Below are positions 14,937-22,799 of a stretch of 22,799 bases of DNA, in pieces. The DNA comes from PALSA-607 sp036510735. GTDB lineage: Bacteria; Actinomycetota; Actinomycetes; Acidothermales; Acidothermaceae. The notes under the pieces were generated by a model that was not told the DNA's origin, made no database searches, and worked only from the letters and a program-made list of their open reading frames with translations. The first letter of the stretch is position 1; each line of letters starts with the position of its first letter. Position numbers and translations under genes: made by a program. Location: NCBI GenBank assembly GCA_036510735.1, contig DATCDK010000163.1:1-22799 (forward strand), given 5' to 3'.

Positions 14937-17378
14937 ATGGCACGCAAATCCGCATCCACACCGCCCCCTCCCCCGTCGTCCGAACAGATTGTCGACATCG
15001 ACGTCGCCGAGGAGATGCGCGGCAGTTACCTCGAATACGCGTACTCGGTCATCTACAGCCGAGCCCTCCCCGACGCCCGCGACGGACTGAAGCCGGTCCA
15101 TCGGCGGATCCTCTTCCAGATGGCGGCCATGGGGTTGCGTCCCGATCGTCCGCACGTGAAGTGCGCCCGCGTCGTCGGCGACGTCATGGGCAAGCTGCAC
15201 CCGCACGGTGACACCGCCATCTACGACGCATTGGTGCGTATGGCGCAGCCGTTCTCGATGCGGGTGCCGCTCGTCGACGGGCACGGCAACTTTGGCTCGC
15301 TCGGCGGCGACGATCCGCCGGCGGCCTACCGATACACCGAGTGCCGCCTTGAGAGTGCGGCCGAGTTGATGACCGACGGCCTGAACGAAGAAGTCGTCGC
15401 GTTCGGACCAAACTATGACGGTCAAGAGGAAGAACCGGCGGTGCTGCCGGCGGCGTTTCCGAACCTGCTGGTCAACGGCGCGGCCGGCATCGCCGTCGGC
15501 ATGGCGACCAACATGGCCCCGCACAATCTGGTCGAGGTCATCGCAGCCGCCAGGCACCTCATCAGCAAGCCCACCGCGAGCCTCGACGACTTGATGCGAT
15601 TCGTGCCGGGCCCCGACCTGCCGACCGGCGGCAAAATTGTCGGCCTCGACGGCGTACGCGAGGCGTATGAGACCGGCCGTGGCGTGTTTCGCATCAGAGC
15701 CACCGCGAAAGTCACTGACGTCAGGCCGCGCAAGCGCGGCATCGTCGTCACCGAGCTGCCGTACGGCGTCGGTCCCGAAAAGGTGATCGCGAAAATCAAG
15801 GACCTCGTGCATTCGCGCAAGCTTCAAGGCATTGCTGATGTGCGCGACCTCACCGACCGCGAACACGGATTGCAACTTGTCATTGAGGTCAAGAACGGCT
15901 TCAACGCCGAGGCGATCCTCGACGAGCTCTACCGCCTCACACCGATGGAGGACACCTTCGGTGTCAACAACGTGGCGCTGGTCGACGGCCAGCCACTCAC
16001 ACTCGGGCTGAAGGAACTGCTCGAGGTATACGTCGATCACCGCTTCGAAGTCGTCCGGCGGCGTTCGACCTATCGCCGTCGGCGACGCGAAGAGCAGATC
16101 CATCTCGTGCTGGGACGCCTGATCGCGATCCTCAATATCGACGAAGTCATCGCGGTGATCCGCACCAGCGACGACACGGCCGGGGCACGCACCAGACTGA
16201 TGGAGGTCTTCGACCTCAGCGAGATCCAGGCCAACGACATCCTTGAGTTGCCATTGCGGCGGCTTACTAAGTTCTCTCGTTTGGAGCTGGAAAAGGAGCG
16301 CGATCAACTCACCCGCGAGATCACCGAGCTGACCGCAATCCTTGATTCCGACGAACTCTTGCGGACGGTCGTATCTAACGAGCTCGGCGAGGTCGCAAAG
16401 AAATTCGGGACGCCGCGGCGCACCGTTTTACTCGAGTCCGCCGGAGTTCCCGCGGCCGCGGTGCCACTGGAGGTAACCGACGATCCTTGCCTCGTTCTGC
16501 TCTCCGCGACCGGTCTGCTGGCCCGCGCGCAACCGAGCGAAGCAACGACGGTGAGTGAAGGACGGTCGCGACACGATGCGATCGCGTCGACGGTGTTGTC
16601 GACCGCGCGCGGGGACGTCGGTGTCGTCACCTCGTTCGGTCGGATGATCCGACTCTCGGTGCTTGAACTGCCTGCGCTGCCTCCAACCGCAGGGCCGCCC
16701 ACGTTGGCCGGCGGCGCGCCAGTCAGCGAGTTCGTCGACCTCGAGAAGAACGAGAAGGTCCTCGCGCTCGCAACCCTGCGTGCAGATTCGCTCGGCGTCG
16801 CACTCGGTACGGCGTCGGGTGTGGTGAAGCGGGTGCTGCCCGACTACCCATCGAACAAGGACTCGTTCGAGCTGATTGGGCTGAAGGACGGCGACACGGT
16901 GGTCGGTGCGGTCGAACTCGCCGGCGCAGACGACGACCTGGTGTTCATCACCTCCGACGCACAGTTGCTGCGGTTCGACGCCGCAGGCGTGCGACCCCAG
17001 GGCCGTGCGGCGGGCGGAATGGCGGGCGTCCGGCTCGCAGGGGCTGCGCACGTCGTCTTCTTCGGTGCCGTAGGGCACGACGCCGACGCTCTCGTTGTCA
17101 CCATCGCGGGCTCGTCGGCGGCACTGCCAGGGACAGATGCGGGGACGGCGAAAGTGGCCCTGTACTCCGAGTACCCGCCGAAGGGTCGGGCTACCGGCGG
17201 GGTGCGATGCCACCGCTTCCTTCGCGGCGAGGACACCCTCTTACTCGGGTGGGTTGGACCACCCCCTGCGAAGGCAACGGCCGGGTCAGGCGTCGCGATC
17301 GAGCTCCCCGCGGCCAATGGTCGCCGCGACGGCTCTGGCACACCGCTGCCCGCACCAGTGCTGGCTGTCGGGAACTGA
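14937..17378 (+). CDS. parC: Type II topoisomerase subunit A, ParC-like (second GyrA-type subunit)
   Basis: This 813-residue protein is the A subunit of a type IIA topoisomerase, which cuts and rejoins DNA. The catalytic Tyr133 is in AAYRYTECRL. The quinolone-region motif GKLHPHGDTAIYDALVRMAQ (85-104) carries Thr93 and Asp97 at the E. coli GyrA 83 and 87 positions. The N-terminal winged helix and tower (about 20-490) is complete and followed by the C-terminal beta-pinwheel. The canonical GyrA box (QRRGGRG) is not seen; the equivalent loop appears as PQGRAAGGMAGVRL. This, and the paired parE-like gene about 3.5 kb away, points to a topoisomerase IV (Streptomyces-type ParC) rather than the main gyrase. 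ATG at 14937 or 14928 could both be used. It is divergent from the M48 gene across 47 bp. Confidence 0.9.
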   Translation: MARKSASTPPPPPSSEQIVDIDVAEEMRGSYLEYAYSVIYSRALPDARDGLKPVHRRILFQMAAMGLRPDRPHVKCARVVGDVMGKLHPHGDTAIYDALVRMAQPFSMRVPLVDGHGNFGSLGGDDPPAAYRYTECRLESAAELMTDGLNEEVVAFGPNYDGQEEEPAVLPAAFPNLLVNGAAGIAVGMATNMAPHNLVEVIAAARHLISKPTASLDDLMRFVPGPDLPTGGKIVGLDGVREAYETGRGVFRIRATAKVTDVRPRKRGIVVTELPYGVGPEKVIAKIKDLVHSRKLQGIADVRDLTDREHGLQLVIEVKNGFNAEAILDELYRLTPMEDTFGVNNVALVDGQPLTLGLKELLEVYVDHRFEVVRRRSTYRRRRREEQIHLVLGRLIAILNIDEVIAVIRTSDDTAGARTRLMEVFDLSEIQANDILELPLRRLTKFSRLELEKERDQLTREITELTAILDSDELLRTVVSNELGEVAKKFGTPRRTVLLESAGVPAAAVPLEVTDDPCLVLLSATGLLARAQPSEATTVSEGRSRHDAIASTVLSTARGDVGVVTSFGRMIRLSVLELPALPPTAGPPTLAGGAPVSEFVDLEKNEKVLALATLRADSLGVALGTASGVVKRVLPDYPSNKDSFELIGLKDGDTVVGAVELAGADDDLVFITSDAQLLRFDAAGVRPQGRAAGGMAGVRLAGAAHVVFFGAVGHDADALVVTIAGSSAALPGTDAGTAKVALYSEYPPKGRATGGVRCHRFLRGEDTLLLGWVGPPPAKATAGSGVAIELPAANGRRDGSGTPLPAPVLAVGN

Positions 17379-17452
17379 CTATCGATCGGCACTATCGGAG
17401 TTAGAATCCCTTTAGCCAACACGGCCGTAGCTTGCCTCGGACGTGCACTCAC

Positions 17453-17459
17453 GGGGAGG
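17453..17459 (+). promoter_or_regulatory. Shine-Dalgarno of the ROK gene
   Basis: GGGGAGG ends 4 bases before GTG 17464 and decides this start over the upstream in-frame GTG at 17443. Confidence 0.7.
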
Positions 17460-17463
17460 TGTC

Positions 17464-18537
17464 GTGCCCGATCTGCTGGAACCACCGCACTTGCTGCAAA
17501 CACCTCAGTTGCAGGAAACACCGTGGGTAGTCGTCGGGCTCGACAACGGTGGCACGTGCAACAACGCGACCGTCTTGACCGAGTCGGGAGACTTCCTCGT
17601 CGACCGGCTCGTGGAGAATCCGAGCCGCGTCAACGACGGTCCTGACATCGCGGTGGTCAGTCTGGCCGCGAGCTTCGAGACGATCCTCGACCTCACCGGC
17701 ACCCCACGATCCAGCGTGCGGGCCATCGGACTCGACACCCCGGGCCCGGCCAGCGCCGACGGCGTCATCTCCTCGAAGGGCGCGACGAACTTCTCCGAGG
17801 CAGGCTGGCACGGCTTCGATTTCCGCAGCGCGCTCGAGGCATATACGGGCGTGCCTGTCGTCTATAACAACGACGGCAACGCCGCTGCGCTCTACGCGCA
17901 CTACCAATACTTCGGCGACGACGCGCCGCACCGCTCGTCGGTCGCCGCGATCGTCGGCACCGGGCTTGGCGGGGGTGTCGTCGAAGCGGGCCGAGTGGTC
18001 AAAGGCGCGGCCGGCATGGCCGGAGAGCTCGGACACGTGCATATCCCGATGGAAGGGCTGCTCGCCGAGGGCCAGCCTGTGCCGTCGTGCAACTGTGGCT
18101 TTTCTGCGGACGGCGAGAGCGTGGCATCGCTGTCGGCTATCGAAAACAACCTGCTGCCGTACTGGCTGACTCGCTACCCGGGTCATCCCCTGGCGAATCT
18201 CGACCGCCGAACGGCGGCCCGCAAGGTGCGCGGCCTTGCCGAACAAGGCGACCCGCTCGCGCTGGAGATCTTTCAGCAGCAGGCGATGGCCATTGGGAGG
18301 TTGTTCACGATTGCGAGCAACTTCACCGACCCGAACGCCTACTTCGTCGGCGGCGGCGTGGTCGAGACGACATCCGAATTTCGCGAATGGTTCCTCGCGC
18401 GAGTGCGCGCGAACACCGCCCTGCGCGGCGAACAGATCGACGTTGCGCACTTTGCCGTGGTCCCTGATCTCGACATGGCGGGCGCGCGCGGCGCGGCGAT
18501 CGCCGCCCGAACGATCGTCATCGGCGACGGCGCATAA
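17464..18537 (+). CDS. ROK-family sugar kinase-like protein
   Basis: This 357-residue protein is a ROK-family (repressor/ORF/kinase) member with no DNA-binding domain, so probably a sugar kinase. It has the first phosphate loop GLDNGGTCNNATVL (25-38), the sugar/catalytic block VVYNNDGNAAALYA with Asp137 at 132-145, the second phosphate loop VGTGLGGGVV (164-173), and ELGHVHI (188-194). The usual ROK zinc motif CxCGxxGCxE is incomplete: CNCGFSADGES (209-219) keeps two Cys but lacks the third. The first 20 residues are a polar, Pro/Leu-rich tail. The GTG at 17464 is set by GGGGAGG at 17453-17459. The 85-bp gap after parC contains TTAGAATCC, a possible weak -10, with no convincing -35. It ends 6 bp from the convergent lyase gene. 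Sugar substrate unknown; glucose-type is a guess. Confidence 0.87.
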   Translation: MPDLLEPPHLLQTPQLQETPWVVVGLDNGGTCNNATVLTESGDFLVDRLVENPSRVNDGPDIAVVSLAASFETILDLTGTPRSSVRAIGLDTPGPASADGVISSKGATNFSEAGWHGFDFRSALEAYTGVPVVYNNDGNAAALYAHYQYFGDDAPHRSSVAAIVGTGLGGGVVEAGRVVKGAAGMAGELGHVHIPMEGLLAEGQPVPSCNCGFSADGESVASLSAIENNLLPYWLTRYPGHPLANLDRRTAARKVRGLAEQGDPLALEIFQQQAMAIGRLFTIASNFTDPNAYFVGGGVVETTSEFREWFLARVRANTALRGEQIDVAHFAVVPDLDMAGARGAAIAARTIVIGDGA

Positions 18538-18543
18538 GCGCGA

Positions 18544-19668
18544 CTACGAGGCGCCCGCGGCGTCAAGCGCCTGGGTCACATCGGCGATCAAGTCGACGGT
18601 GTCCTCGCCGCCGCAGCTGAACCTGATGAAACCAGCCGGCACGTCGTCACCGCCCCATCGCGCTCGGCGTTCTGCGGTGCTGTGTAACCCGCCGAAGCTG
18701 GTCGCGACTGCAACGATCTGCAGCGCTGCAAGGAATTTCTCCGCGACCGATTCGTCAGCCAGTGTGAACGACACGAGCCCGCCGGGACGCCGCATCTGAG
18801 CAACGGCAATGTCATAGGACGGGTCACCGGGCAGCCACGGGTAGCGCACCGAGGCGACGGCATGGTGAGTCGCCAGTACCTGGGCGAGAGCGAGAGCGTT
18901 CGCACCTTGCCGGGCCAGTCGCAGGTCGAGGGTCATCAGCGAGCGGTGGGCCAGCCATGCTTCGAAGACTCCAGGGACTCCCCCCGTGCTCGATCGCCAC
19001 GTGCGGATGATGTCCGCGCGACCGGCGTCGCGACACGCCACGTGCCCGAGAACCAGGTCACTGTGCCCGGCCAACGCCTTGGTGTCGCTTGCCACGGAGT
19101 AGTCAGCGCCGAGAACGAGCGGCTGCTGCCCCAATGCGGTCGCGGTGGTGTTGTCGACGGCGAGCGCTGCCCCAACCGCGTGCGCCGCCTGACTCAGTGC
19201 GGCGATGTCGCTGACGTCGAGCTTCGGGTTGCTCGGGCTCTCCAGCCACACCAGCTTCGCCCCGGCGAGATGCGCGCCGACATCCGCTGAAGGGACCAGG
19301 CGCACCTCCACGCCGATCTCGGCGAGAACCCCCTGCGCGAGGCGACGAGTGGCGTAGTAGCAGTCATCGGCCATCACGAGAACGTCGCCCGGCCGAAGCG
19401 TTGACTGCAGCACCGCCGACACAGCGGCGATCCCCGACGCGAACGACACCACCTCGCCCGCTTCGAGTTCGCCGAGTGCGGCTTCCCACGCGCTCCACGT
19501 CGGATTGGTCAGCCTGCCGTATTGGTAAGGACCATGGGGTTCGCCGGTCAGGTGGTAAGTCGAGGCAAAGACAGGGCTGGTGCCCAGCGGCGTCCCGTCG
19601 TCGCCCTTGGGCACCCCCGCATGGATTGCCCGCGTCCCGTCACCGAGTTCCCGATCGTCGCGCGCCAT
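18544..19668 (-). CDS. Cys/Met metabolism PLP-dependent enzyme, cystathionine gamma-lyase family
   Basis: This 374-residue cytoplasmic enzyme belongs to the fold-type I Cys/Met-metabolism family (cystathionine gamma-lyase/synthase, O-acetylhomoserine sulfhydrylase). Seen in order: GTRAIHAG (11-18), PVFASTYHL (32-40), YGRLTNPTW (50-58), the substrate/PLP-binding FASGIAAVSAVL (76-87), LESPSNPKLDVSD (142-154), AVDNTTATALGQQPL (170-184), and the Schiff-base Lys197 in SDTKALAGHSD. STGGVPG and FSCGGEDTVDLI, which resemble the usual SxxG and GxEd ends of the family, follow. I would expect cystathionine gamma-lyase activity, but lyase and synthase cannot be told apart by eye. The ATG at 19668 begins the conserved head directly. 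It converges with the ROK gene and is divergent from the esterase-like gene across 95 bp. Confidence 0.88.
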   Translation of the reverse strand: MARDDRELGDGTRAIHAGVPKGDDGTPLGTSPVFASTYHLTGEPHGPYQYGRLTNPTWSAWEAALGELEAGEVVSFASGIAAVSAVLQSTLRPGDVLVMADDCYYATRRLAQGVLAEIGVEVRLVPSADVGAHLAGAKLVWLESPSNPKLDVSDIAALSQAAHAVGAALAVDNTTATALGQQPLVLGADYSVASDTKALAGHSDLVLGHVACRDAGRADIIRTWRSSTGGVPGVFEAWLAHRSLMTLDLRLARQGANALALAQVLATHHAVASVRYPWLPGDPSYDIAVAQMRRPGGLVSFTLADESVAEKFLAALQIVAVATSFGGLHSTAERRARWGGDDVPAGFIRFSCGGEDTVDLIADVTQALDAAGAS

Positions 19669-19763
19669 GGTCGCCAGTGTGCCGCACCACGTCCGCCATC
19701 CAAATCACCTATTCGCACGTCAGCTATCCGACAACCCCCACCGCCTGCGAACGGGAGCCGCGC

Positions 19764-20675
19764 ATGGTAACGCGTCGAACCTTCCTGCTCGGTGCGCTCG
19801 GTACCGCGGTGCTCGCAGCTGGAGGAGCGGTCGTCGCAATCGAGGACGGCGTGTTGCCCGGTCGCACGCGGCTTGCCGATCTGACCGGCGCCTGTGACGT
19901 CGACGGGGTTCCGGCCACCGGTCCAGTCGGCGCTATCACCAGCGGACGCTTCCCGTCGTCCGCGCGCGGTCGTGACGTCGGCTGGTCGCTCGCCCTGCCG
20001 CCCGGCCACCCGGCCGCGGTGGGCTTGCCGGTCACGCTGATTCTGCACGGCCGCGGCGACGACCACTCCAGCGGTTTCACTCAATTGAAGCTGCACCAGT
20101 TTCTCGCGGCGTACACGCGAGCGGGCGGCACACCGTTTGCACTTGCCGCTGTCGATGGCGGGGACAGTTATTGGCATCCACGCAGCAACGGCGACAACCC
20201 GCTGCGCATGGTCACCGAGGAGTTTCTTCCGATGCTCGGCAAGCTGGGGTTGCGCACCGACACGCTCGGCGTGCTCGGCTGGTCGATGGGTGGGTACGGA
20301 GCTCTGCTTTTCGCCCGCGAAGCTAACCGAGGCATGCTCTCGGGCGGTGGTGCCTCCGGCCGCACCACCGTCGTTGCGGCCGCTGCCAGTAGCCCTGCAC
20401 TGTTCGCCTCTTATCACGCGAGCGCGAGCGGCGCGTTCGACGACGCAGCCGACTTCGCGAAGTACGGCGACCTCGTGAGCGAGCCCGACGCCGGCAAGAC
20501 CGCGCTATATGTCGGGTGCGGAGCCACCGACGCGTTCACTGGAGAGACGCGACGATACCGAGCGAACGCGTCTCCGCTCCCCGCCGGCGGTATCTCCAAG
20601 GGCTGCCACACCGACAGCTACTGGCGATCGGTGGCCGCGGCACAGATCAGCTTCATGGGCAACCACCTCGCCTGA
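19764..20675 (+). CDS. Tat-exported alpha/beta hydrolase, esterase-D-like
   Basis: This 303-residue protein begins with a twin-arginine export signal (MVTRRTFLLGALGTAVLAAG, R-R at 4-5, hydrophobic core 8-25), so it is likely folded before export. The mature part is an alpha/beta hydrolase of the esterase D/antigen 85-like type: TLILHGRGDD (91-100), the nucleophile elbow GWSMGGYGAL with Ser174, the acid Asp256 in GCGATDAFTG, and His282 in GCHTDSYW. A complete triad is present. Substrate is unknown; a lipid or acyl ester or a mycolyl-type substrate are possibilities. The ATG at 19764 is chosen because it begins the Tat signal and GGGAG lies 6 bases upstream; the longer open frame upstream lacks features. 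Nothing follows it for 189 bp until the convergent parE end. Confidence 0.87.
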   Translation: MVTRRTFLLGALGTAVLAAGGAVVAIEDGVLPGRTRLADLTGACDVDGVPATGPVGAITSGRFPSSARGRDVGWSLALPPGHPAAVGLPVTLILHGRGDDHSSGFTQLKLHQFLAAYTRAGGTPFALAAVDGGDSYWHPRSNGDNPLRMVTEEFLPMLGKLGLRTDTLGVLGWSMGGYGALLFAREANRGMLSGGGASGRTTVVAAAASSPALFASYHASASGAFDDAADFAKYGDLVSEPDAGKTALYVGCGATDAFTGETRRYRANASPLPAGGISKGCHTDSYWRSVAAAQISFMGNHLA

Positions 20676-20760
20676 CGGGTTGTCAGGACTGAACCGAACC
20701 ACGACGCCCAGCGAACCAATACGCGGCGAGATGCGTCTAAGCCGTGGGAGCCGCAGGGCT

Positions 20761-20789
20761 GCCGGCCGCACACGGGGGTGGTGGCCGGC
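20761..20789. terminator. Possible bidirectional hairpin between esterase-like and parE-like genes
   Basis: The inverted repeat GCCGGCC (20761-20767) and GGCCGGC (20783-20789) can form a strong 7-bp stem with a 15-base loop. It lies in the 189-bp convergent gap and lacks a clear T-run, so termination is only plausible. The rest of the gap shows no gene. Confidence 0.35.
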
Positions 20790-20846
20790 GCCTCGCGGCC
20801 AGGATGGCCTCACAGAGCCACGCGCAGGTCCCAGGACTCGATGGGC

Positions 20847-20876
20847 CTCAGGTATCGATCGGACTCAGGTGTCGAT
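20847..20876. repeat. Imperfect 13-bp direct repeat at the parE stop
   Basis: CTCAGGTATCGAT (20847-20859) and CTCAGGTGTCGAT (20864-20876) differ at one base and repeat at a 17-bp offset. The second copy contains the end of the parE-like frame (stop at 20865-20867), and the first copy lies just past it. Confidence 0.6.
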
Positions 20877-22799
20877 GCGGGCCCGGTCGAGAAGCGCGGC
20901 GGAGTCGACGATGAACTCCTTGCGTGGCGCGACGTCATTTCCCATCAGTAGCTCGAAAACGTTGTCGGCGACTTCGGCGTCCTCGAGCCGGATCCGCCTC
21001 AACACTCGACGGCCCGGTTCCATGGTCGTCTCCGCCAGCTGATCGGCGTCCATCTCTCCGAGGCCCTTGTATCGCTGTGGGTTCTTGTACTTCTTGCCCT
21101 TCTTCTCCAGGTCGAGCAGCAGGCGGCGCATTTCGGCGTCGCTGTAGGTGTAGACCGGCTCCTTGACGCCAACGACCTCGATGCGGTGGAGCGGCGGCAC
21201 CGCGGCGAAGACCCGACCGGAGTCGAGCAGCGGCCGCATGTAGCGGTAGAACAACGTCAGCAACAGGCAACGGATGTGCGCGCCGTCGACGTCGGCGTCG
21301 GTCATCACGATGACCTTGCCGTAACGCGCGGCGTCAAGGTCGAATGTGCGCCCCGAGCCGGCGCCGATGACCTGGATGATCGATGCGCACTCGGCGTTGC
21401 CCAGCATGTCGCCGACGGCCGCGCGCTGCACGTTGAGGATCTTGCCGCGGATCGGAAGGAGCGCCTGGAACTCGCTCTTGCGCGCGAGCTTAGCGGTGCC
21501 GAGAGCCGAGTCGCCCTCGACGATGAACAGTTCGGTCCGGTCGACGTCCTCGCTACGGCAATCAGCCAGCTTCGCCGGCAGGGACGACGATTCGAGCGCG
21601 TTCTTGCGACGCTGCGCCTCTTTGGTGGCGCGCGCGGCCAGCCGGGTCTTGGACGCGGCGGCAACCTTTTCGAGCAACGCGCGCGCGTACTGCTTGTCAC
21701 CGCGTTTAGTACTAGTGAGAAACGCCTTCAGTTCGCGGCCGACAACGTCGGCGACGATCTTCGACGCAGCGGGCGTGCCGAGGACCTCTTTGGTCTGGCC
21801 CTCGAATTGCGGCTCGGCCACCCGCACTGTCACGACCGCGGTGAGCCCCTCGAGGATGTCTTCCTTGATGACGGGGTCATCGTTGACCTTAAGCAGCTTC
21901 GTCGCACGCAACTGCTCGTTCATGACCTTGACCAGCGCACGTTCGAAACCCGCAACATGCGTGCCGCCCTTAGGCGTCGCAATGATGTTGACGAACGACT
22001 TCGCGATGGTCTCGTAGCCGACGCCCCACCGCAGCGCGACATCTACATCGAGGTCGCGCTGAACATCGGTCGCGGTCATGTGCCCTGCGTCGTCGAGCAT
22101 CGGCACTGTCTCGTCGAATGACCCCGAACCCGTAAGCCGCAAGGTGTCGGTGATTCCGGTGTCCGGTGCAAGGAAATCGACGAAGTCGCGCAGGCCACCC
22201 GCGTAGCGGAATGACTCCTCGCTTGGCTCGTTGCCTTTCGCACTGCGTTCGTCGCGTACTGAGATCGTCAAGCTCGGAACCAGGAACGCGGTTTGCCGGG
22301 CACGCTCGAGAAGCGGGGCCAGCTCGACTGCCGCGTCCTTGGTGAAGATCTGCCGGTCGGGATAGAACCGGGTACGGGTGCCGGTGATCTTCTTCGCGAT
22401 CCGCTTGGTCTTGGTCAGGCCCGAGCGTTCGGAGAACTTGGCCTCACCGCCGTCACCGACGAAGATGCCTGGCTTGCCTCGACGGAAGCTCATGACGTGC
22501 GTGGCTCCGTCGCGGTCGACCTCGATGTCGAGCCGGACCGACAACGCGTTGACGACGCTCGCACCGACGCCATGCAGGCCACCGGTGGCGTTGTACGAAC
22601 CACCACCGAACTTGCCACCGGCGTGCAGCTTGGTCATCACGACCTCGACGCCCGACAGCTTTGTCTTGGGCTCGATGTCGACCGGGATCCCGCGGCCGTC
22701 GTCGCGCACCTCGACGGAGCCGTCGTCGCGCAACACGACGTCAATCTTCGTGCAGTAGCCGACCAGCGCCTCATCGACCGAGTTGTCGATGATCTCCCA
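20865..22799 (-). CDS. parE: Type II topoisomerase subunit B, ParE-like, N-terminus outside window
   Basis: The visible 644 residues are the ATP-binding and TOPRIM subunit of a type IIA topoisomerase. The frame runs off the right edge, with WEIIDNSVDEALVGYC at the visible N-terminus: EIIDN is the Mg-ATP N-box of the GHKL ATPase. DDGRGIPVD follows, then GGKFGGGSYNATGGLHGVGA as the ATP lid. The TOPRIM domain carries the metal-binding Glu in LFIVEGDSALGTAKLARKS and the Asp cluster in VMTDADVDGAHIRCL. QRYKGLGEMDADQLAETTM is near the end. EGDSA-LGTAKLARKSEFQ differs from the usual gyrase EGDSAGGSAKQGRDR, fitting ParE (Streptomyces-like topoisomerase IV) rather than the main GyrB. The start, about 50 residues further left in the protein, is not in the window. 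It probably forms a complex with the parC-like product. Confidence 0.92.
   Translation of the reverse strand, partial: WEIIDNSVDEALVGYCTKIDVVLRDDGSVEVRDDGRGIPVDIEPKTKLSGVEVVMTKLHAGGKFGGGSYNATGGLHGVGASVVNALSVRLDIEVDRDGATHVMSFRRGKPGIFVGDGGEAKFSERSGLTKTKRIAKKITGTRTRFYPDRQIFTKDAAVELAPLLERARQTAFLVPSLTISVRDERSAKGNEPSEESFRYAGGLRDFVDFLAPDTGITDTLRLTGSGSFDETVPMLDDAGHMTATDVQRDLDVDVALRWGVGYETIAKSFVNIIATPKGGTHVAGFERALVKVMNEQLRATKLLKVNDDPVIKEDILEGLTAVVTVRVAEPQFEGQTKEVLGTPAASKIVADVVGRELKAFLTSTKRGDKQYARALLEKVAAASKTRLAARATKEAQRRKNALESSSLPAKLADCRSEDVDRTELFIVEGDSALGTAKLARKSEFQALLPIRGKILNVQRAAVGDMLGNAECASIIQVIGAGSGRTFDLDAARYGKVIVMTDADVDGAHIRCLLLTLFYRYMRPLLDSGRVFAAVPPLHRIEVVGVKEPVYTYSDAEMRRLLLDLEKKGKKYKNPQRYKGLGEMDADQLAETTMEPGRRVLRRIRLEDAEVADNVFELLMGNDVAPRKEFIVDSAALLDRARIDT

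Noticed and set aside
14601..16307. Long minus-strand open frame (568 codons) across parC and the M48 start
   Set aside because: Opposite to a clear topoisomerase A gene; composition is the usual mirror of high-GC codon bias, with no domain or SD.
19401..19763. Upstream extension of the esterase-like gene
   Set aside because: It overlaps the PLP enzyme gene in antisense; the Tat signal starts at 19764 with an SD.
1..22799. CRISPR array, tRNA, rRNA, insertion sequence, prophage genes
   Set aside because: No regularly spaced repeats, cloverleaf-like segments, transposase or integrase motifs were seen.

Overview
This is a high-GC window from an actinobacterium (class Actinomycetes). Two things point there. 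The codons are strongly GC-biased at the third position with frequent GTG starts. The gene content is also typical: a SepH-type septation protein (DUF3071), a DUF5998 protein, polyphosphate glucokinase, an actinobacterial ferrochelatase, and a ParC/ParE-like type II topoisomerase pair separated by a few metabolic genes. From memory this order resembles the parE-parC-sepH-ferrochelatase segment of Streptomyces chromosomes. Genus cannot be decided from the sequence. I see no tRNA, rRNA, CRISPR array, insertion sequence or integrase.

Layout. 1-2830: a ferrochelatase cut off by the window edge (-), a short-LID adenylate kinase (+), an unrecognised protein (-) and sepH (+). 2827-4863: an MFS exporter-like gene (-), sharing its stop with sepH, divergent from a DeoR-family regulator (+); two near-palindromes 21 bp apart lie in the shared control region. 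A hairpin plus T-rich tail at 4932-4957 closes the DeoR unit. 5013-10270: an accessory-looking all-plus-strand cassette. It holds two tiny coupled ORFs, a cytoplasmic subtilisin-type protease, an ECF sigma factor, a 150-aa two-part small protein, and an 874-aa TPR-CHAT (caspase-like) protease. 10273-14889: a minus-strand operon of an M48-like metalloprotease, polyphosphate glucokinase, DUF5998 protein, alkaline-phosphatase-superfamily phosphodiesterase and sulfurtransferase, read in that order. 14937-22799: parC-like (+), ROK-family sugar kinase-like (+), cystathionine gamma-lyase family enzyme (-), Tat-exported esterase-like protein (+), and parE-like (-, running off the right edge).

The most interesting region is the 5.3-kb cassette. 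It puts two proteases of unrelated clans (subtilisin, and CHAT of the caspase clan) in one transcription unit with an ECF sigma factor and a small protein that overlaps the sigma gene. None of the four main proteins has a visible secretion signal. The combination TPR-CHAT protease plus sigma factor plus small partner parallels the type III-E CRISPR 'Craspase' logic, where TPR-CHAT (Csx29) cleaves Csx30 and so frees an RpoE-like sigma factor. Here there is no CRISPR component. My inference is a protease-controlled transcription switch or stress/defence system triggered by something the TPR region senses. The rest of the window is largely conserved housekeeping: cell division, topology, haem and polyphosphate/sugar metabolism.
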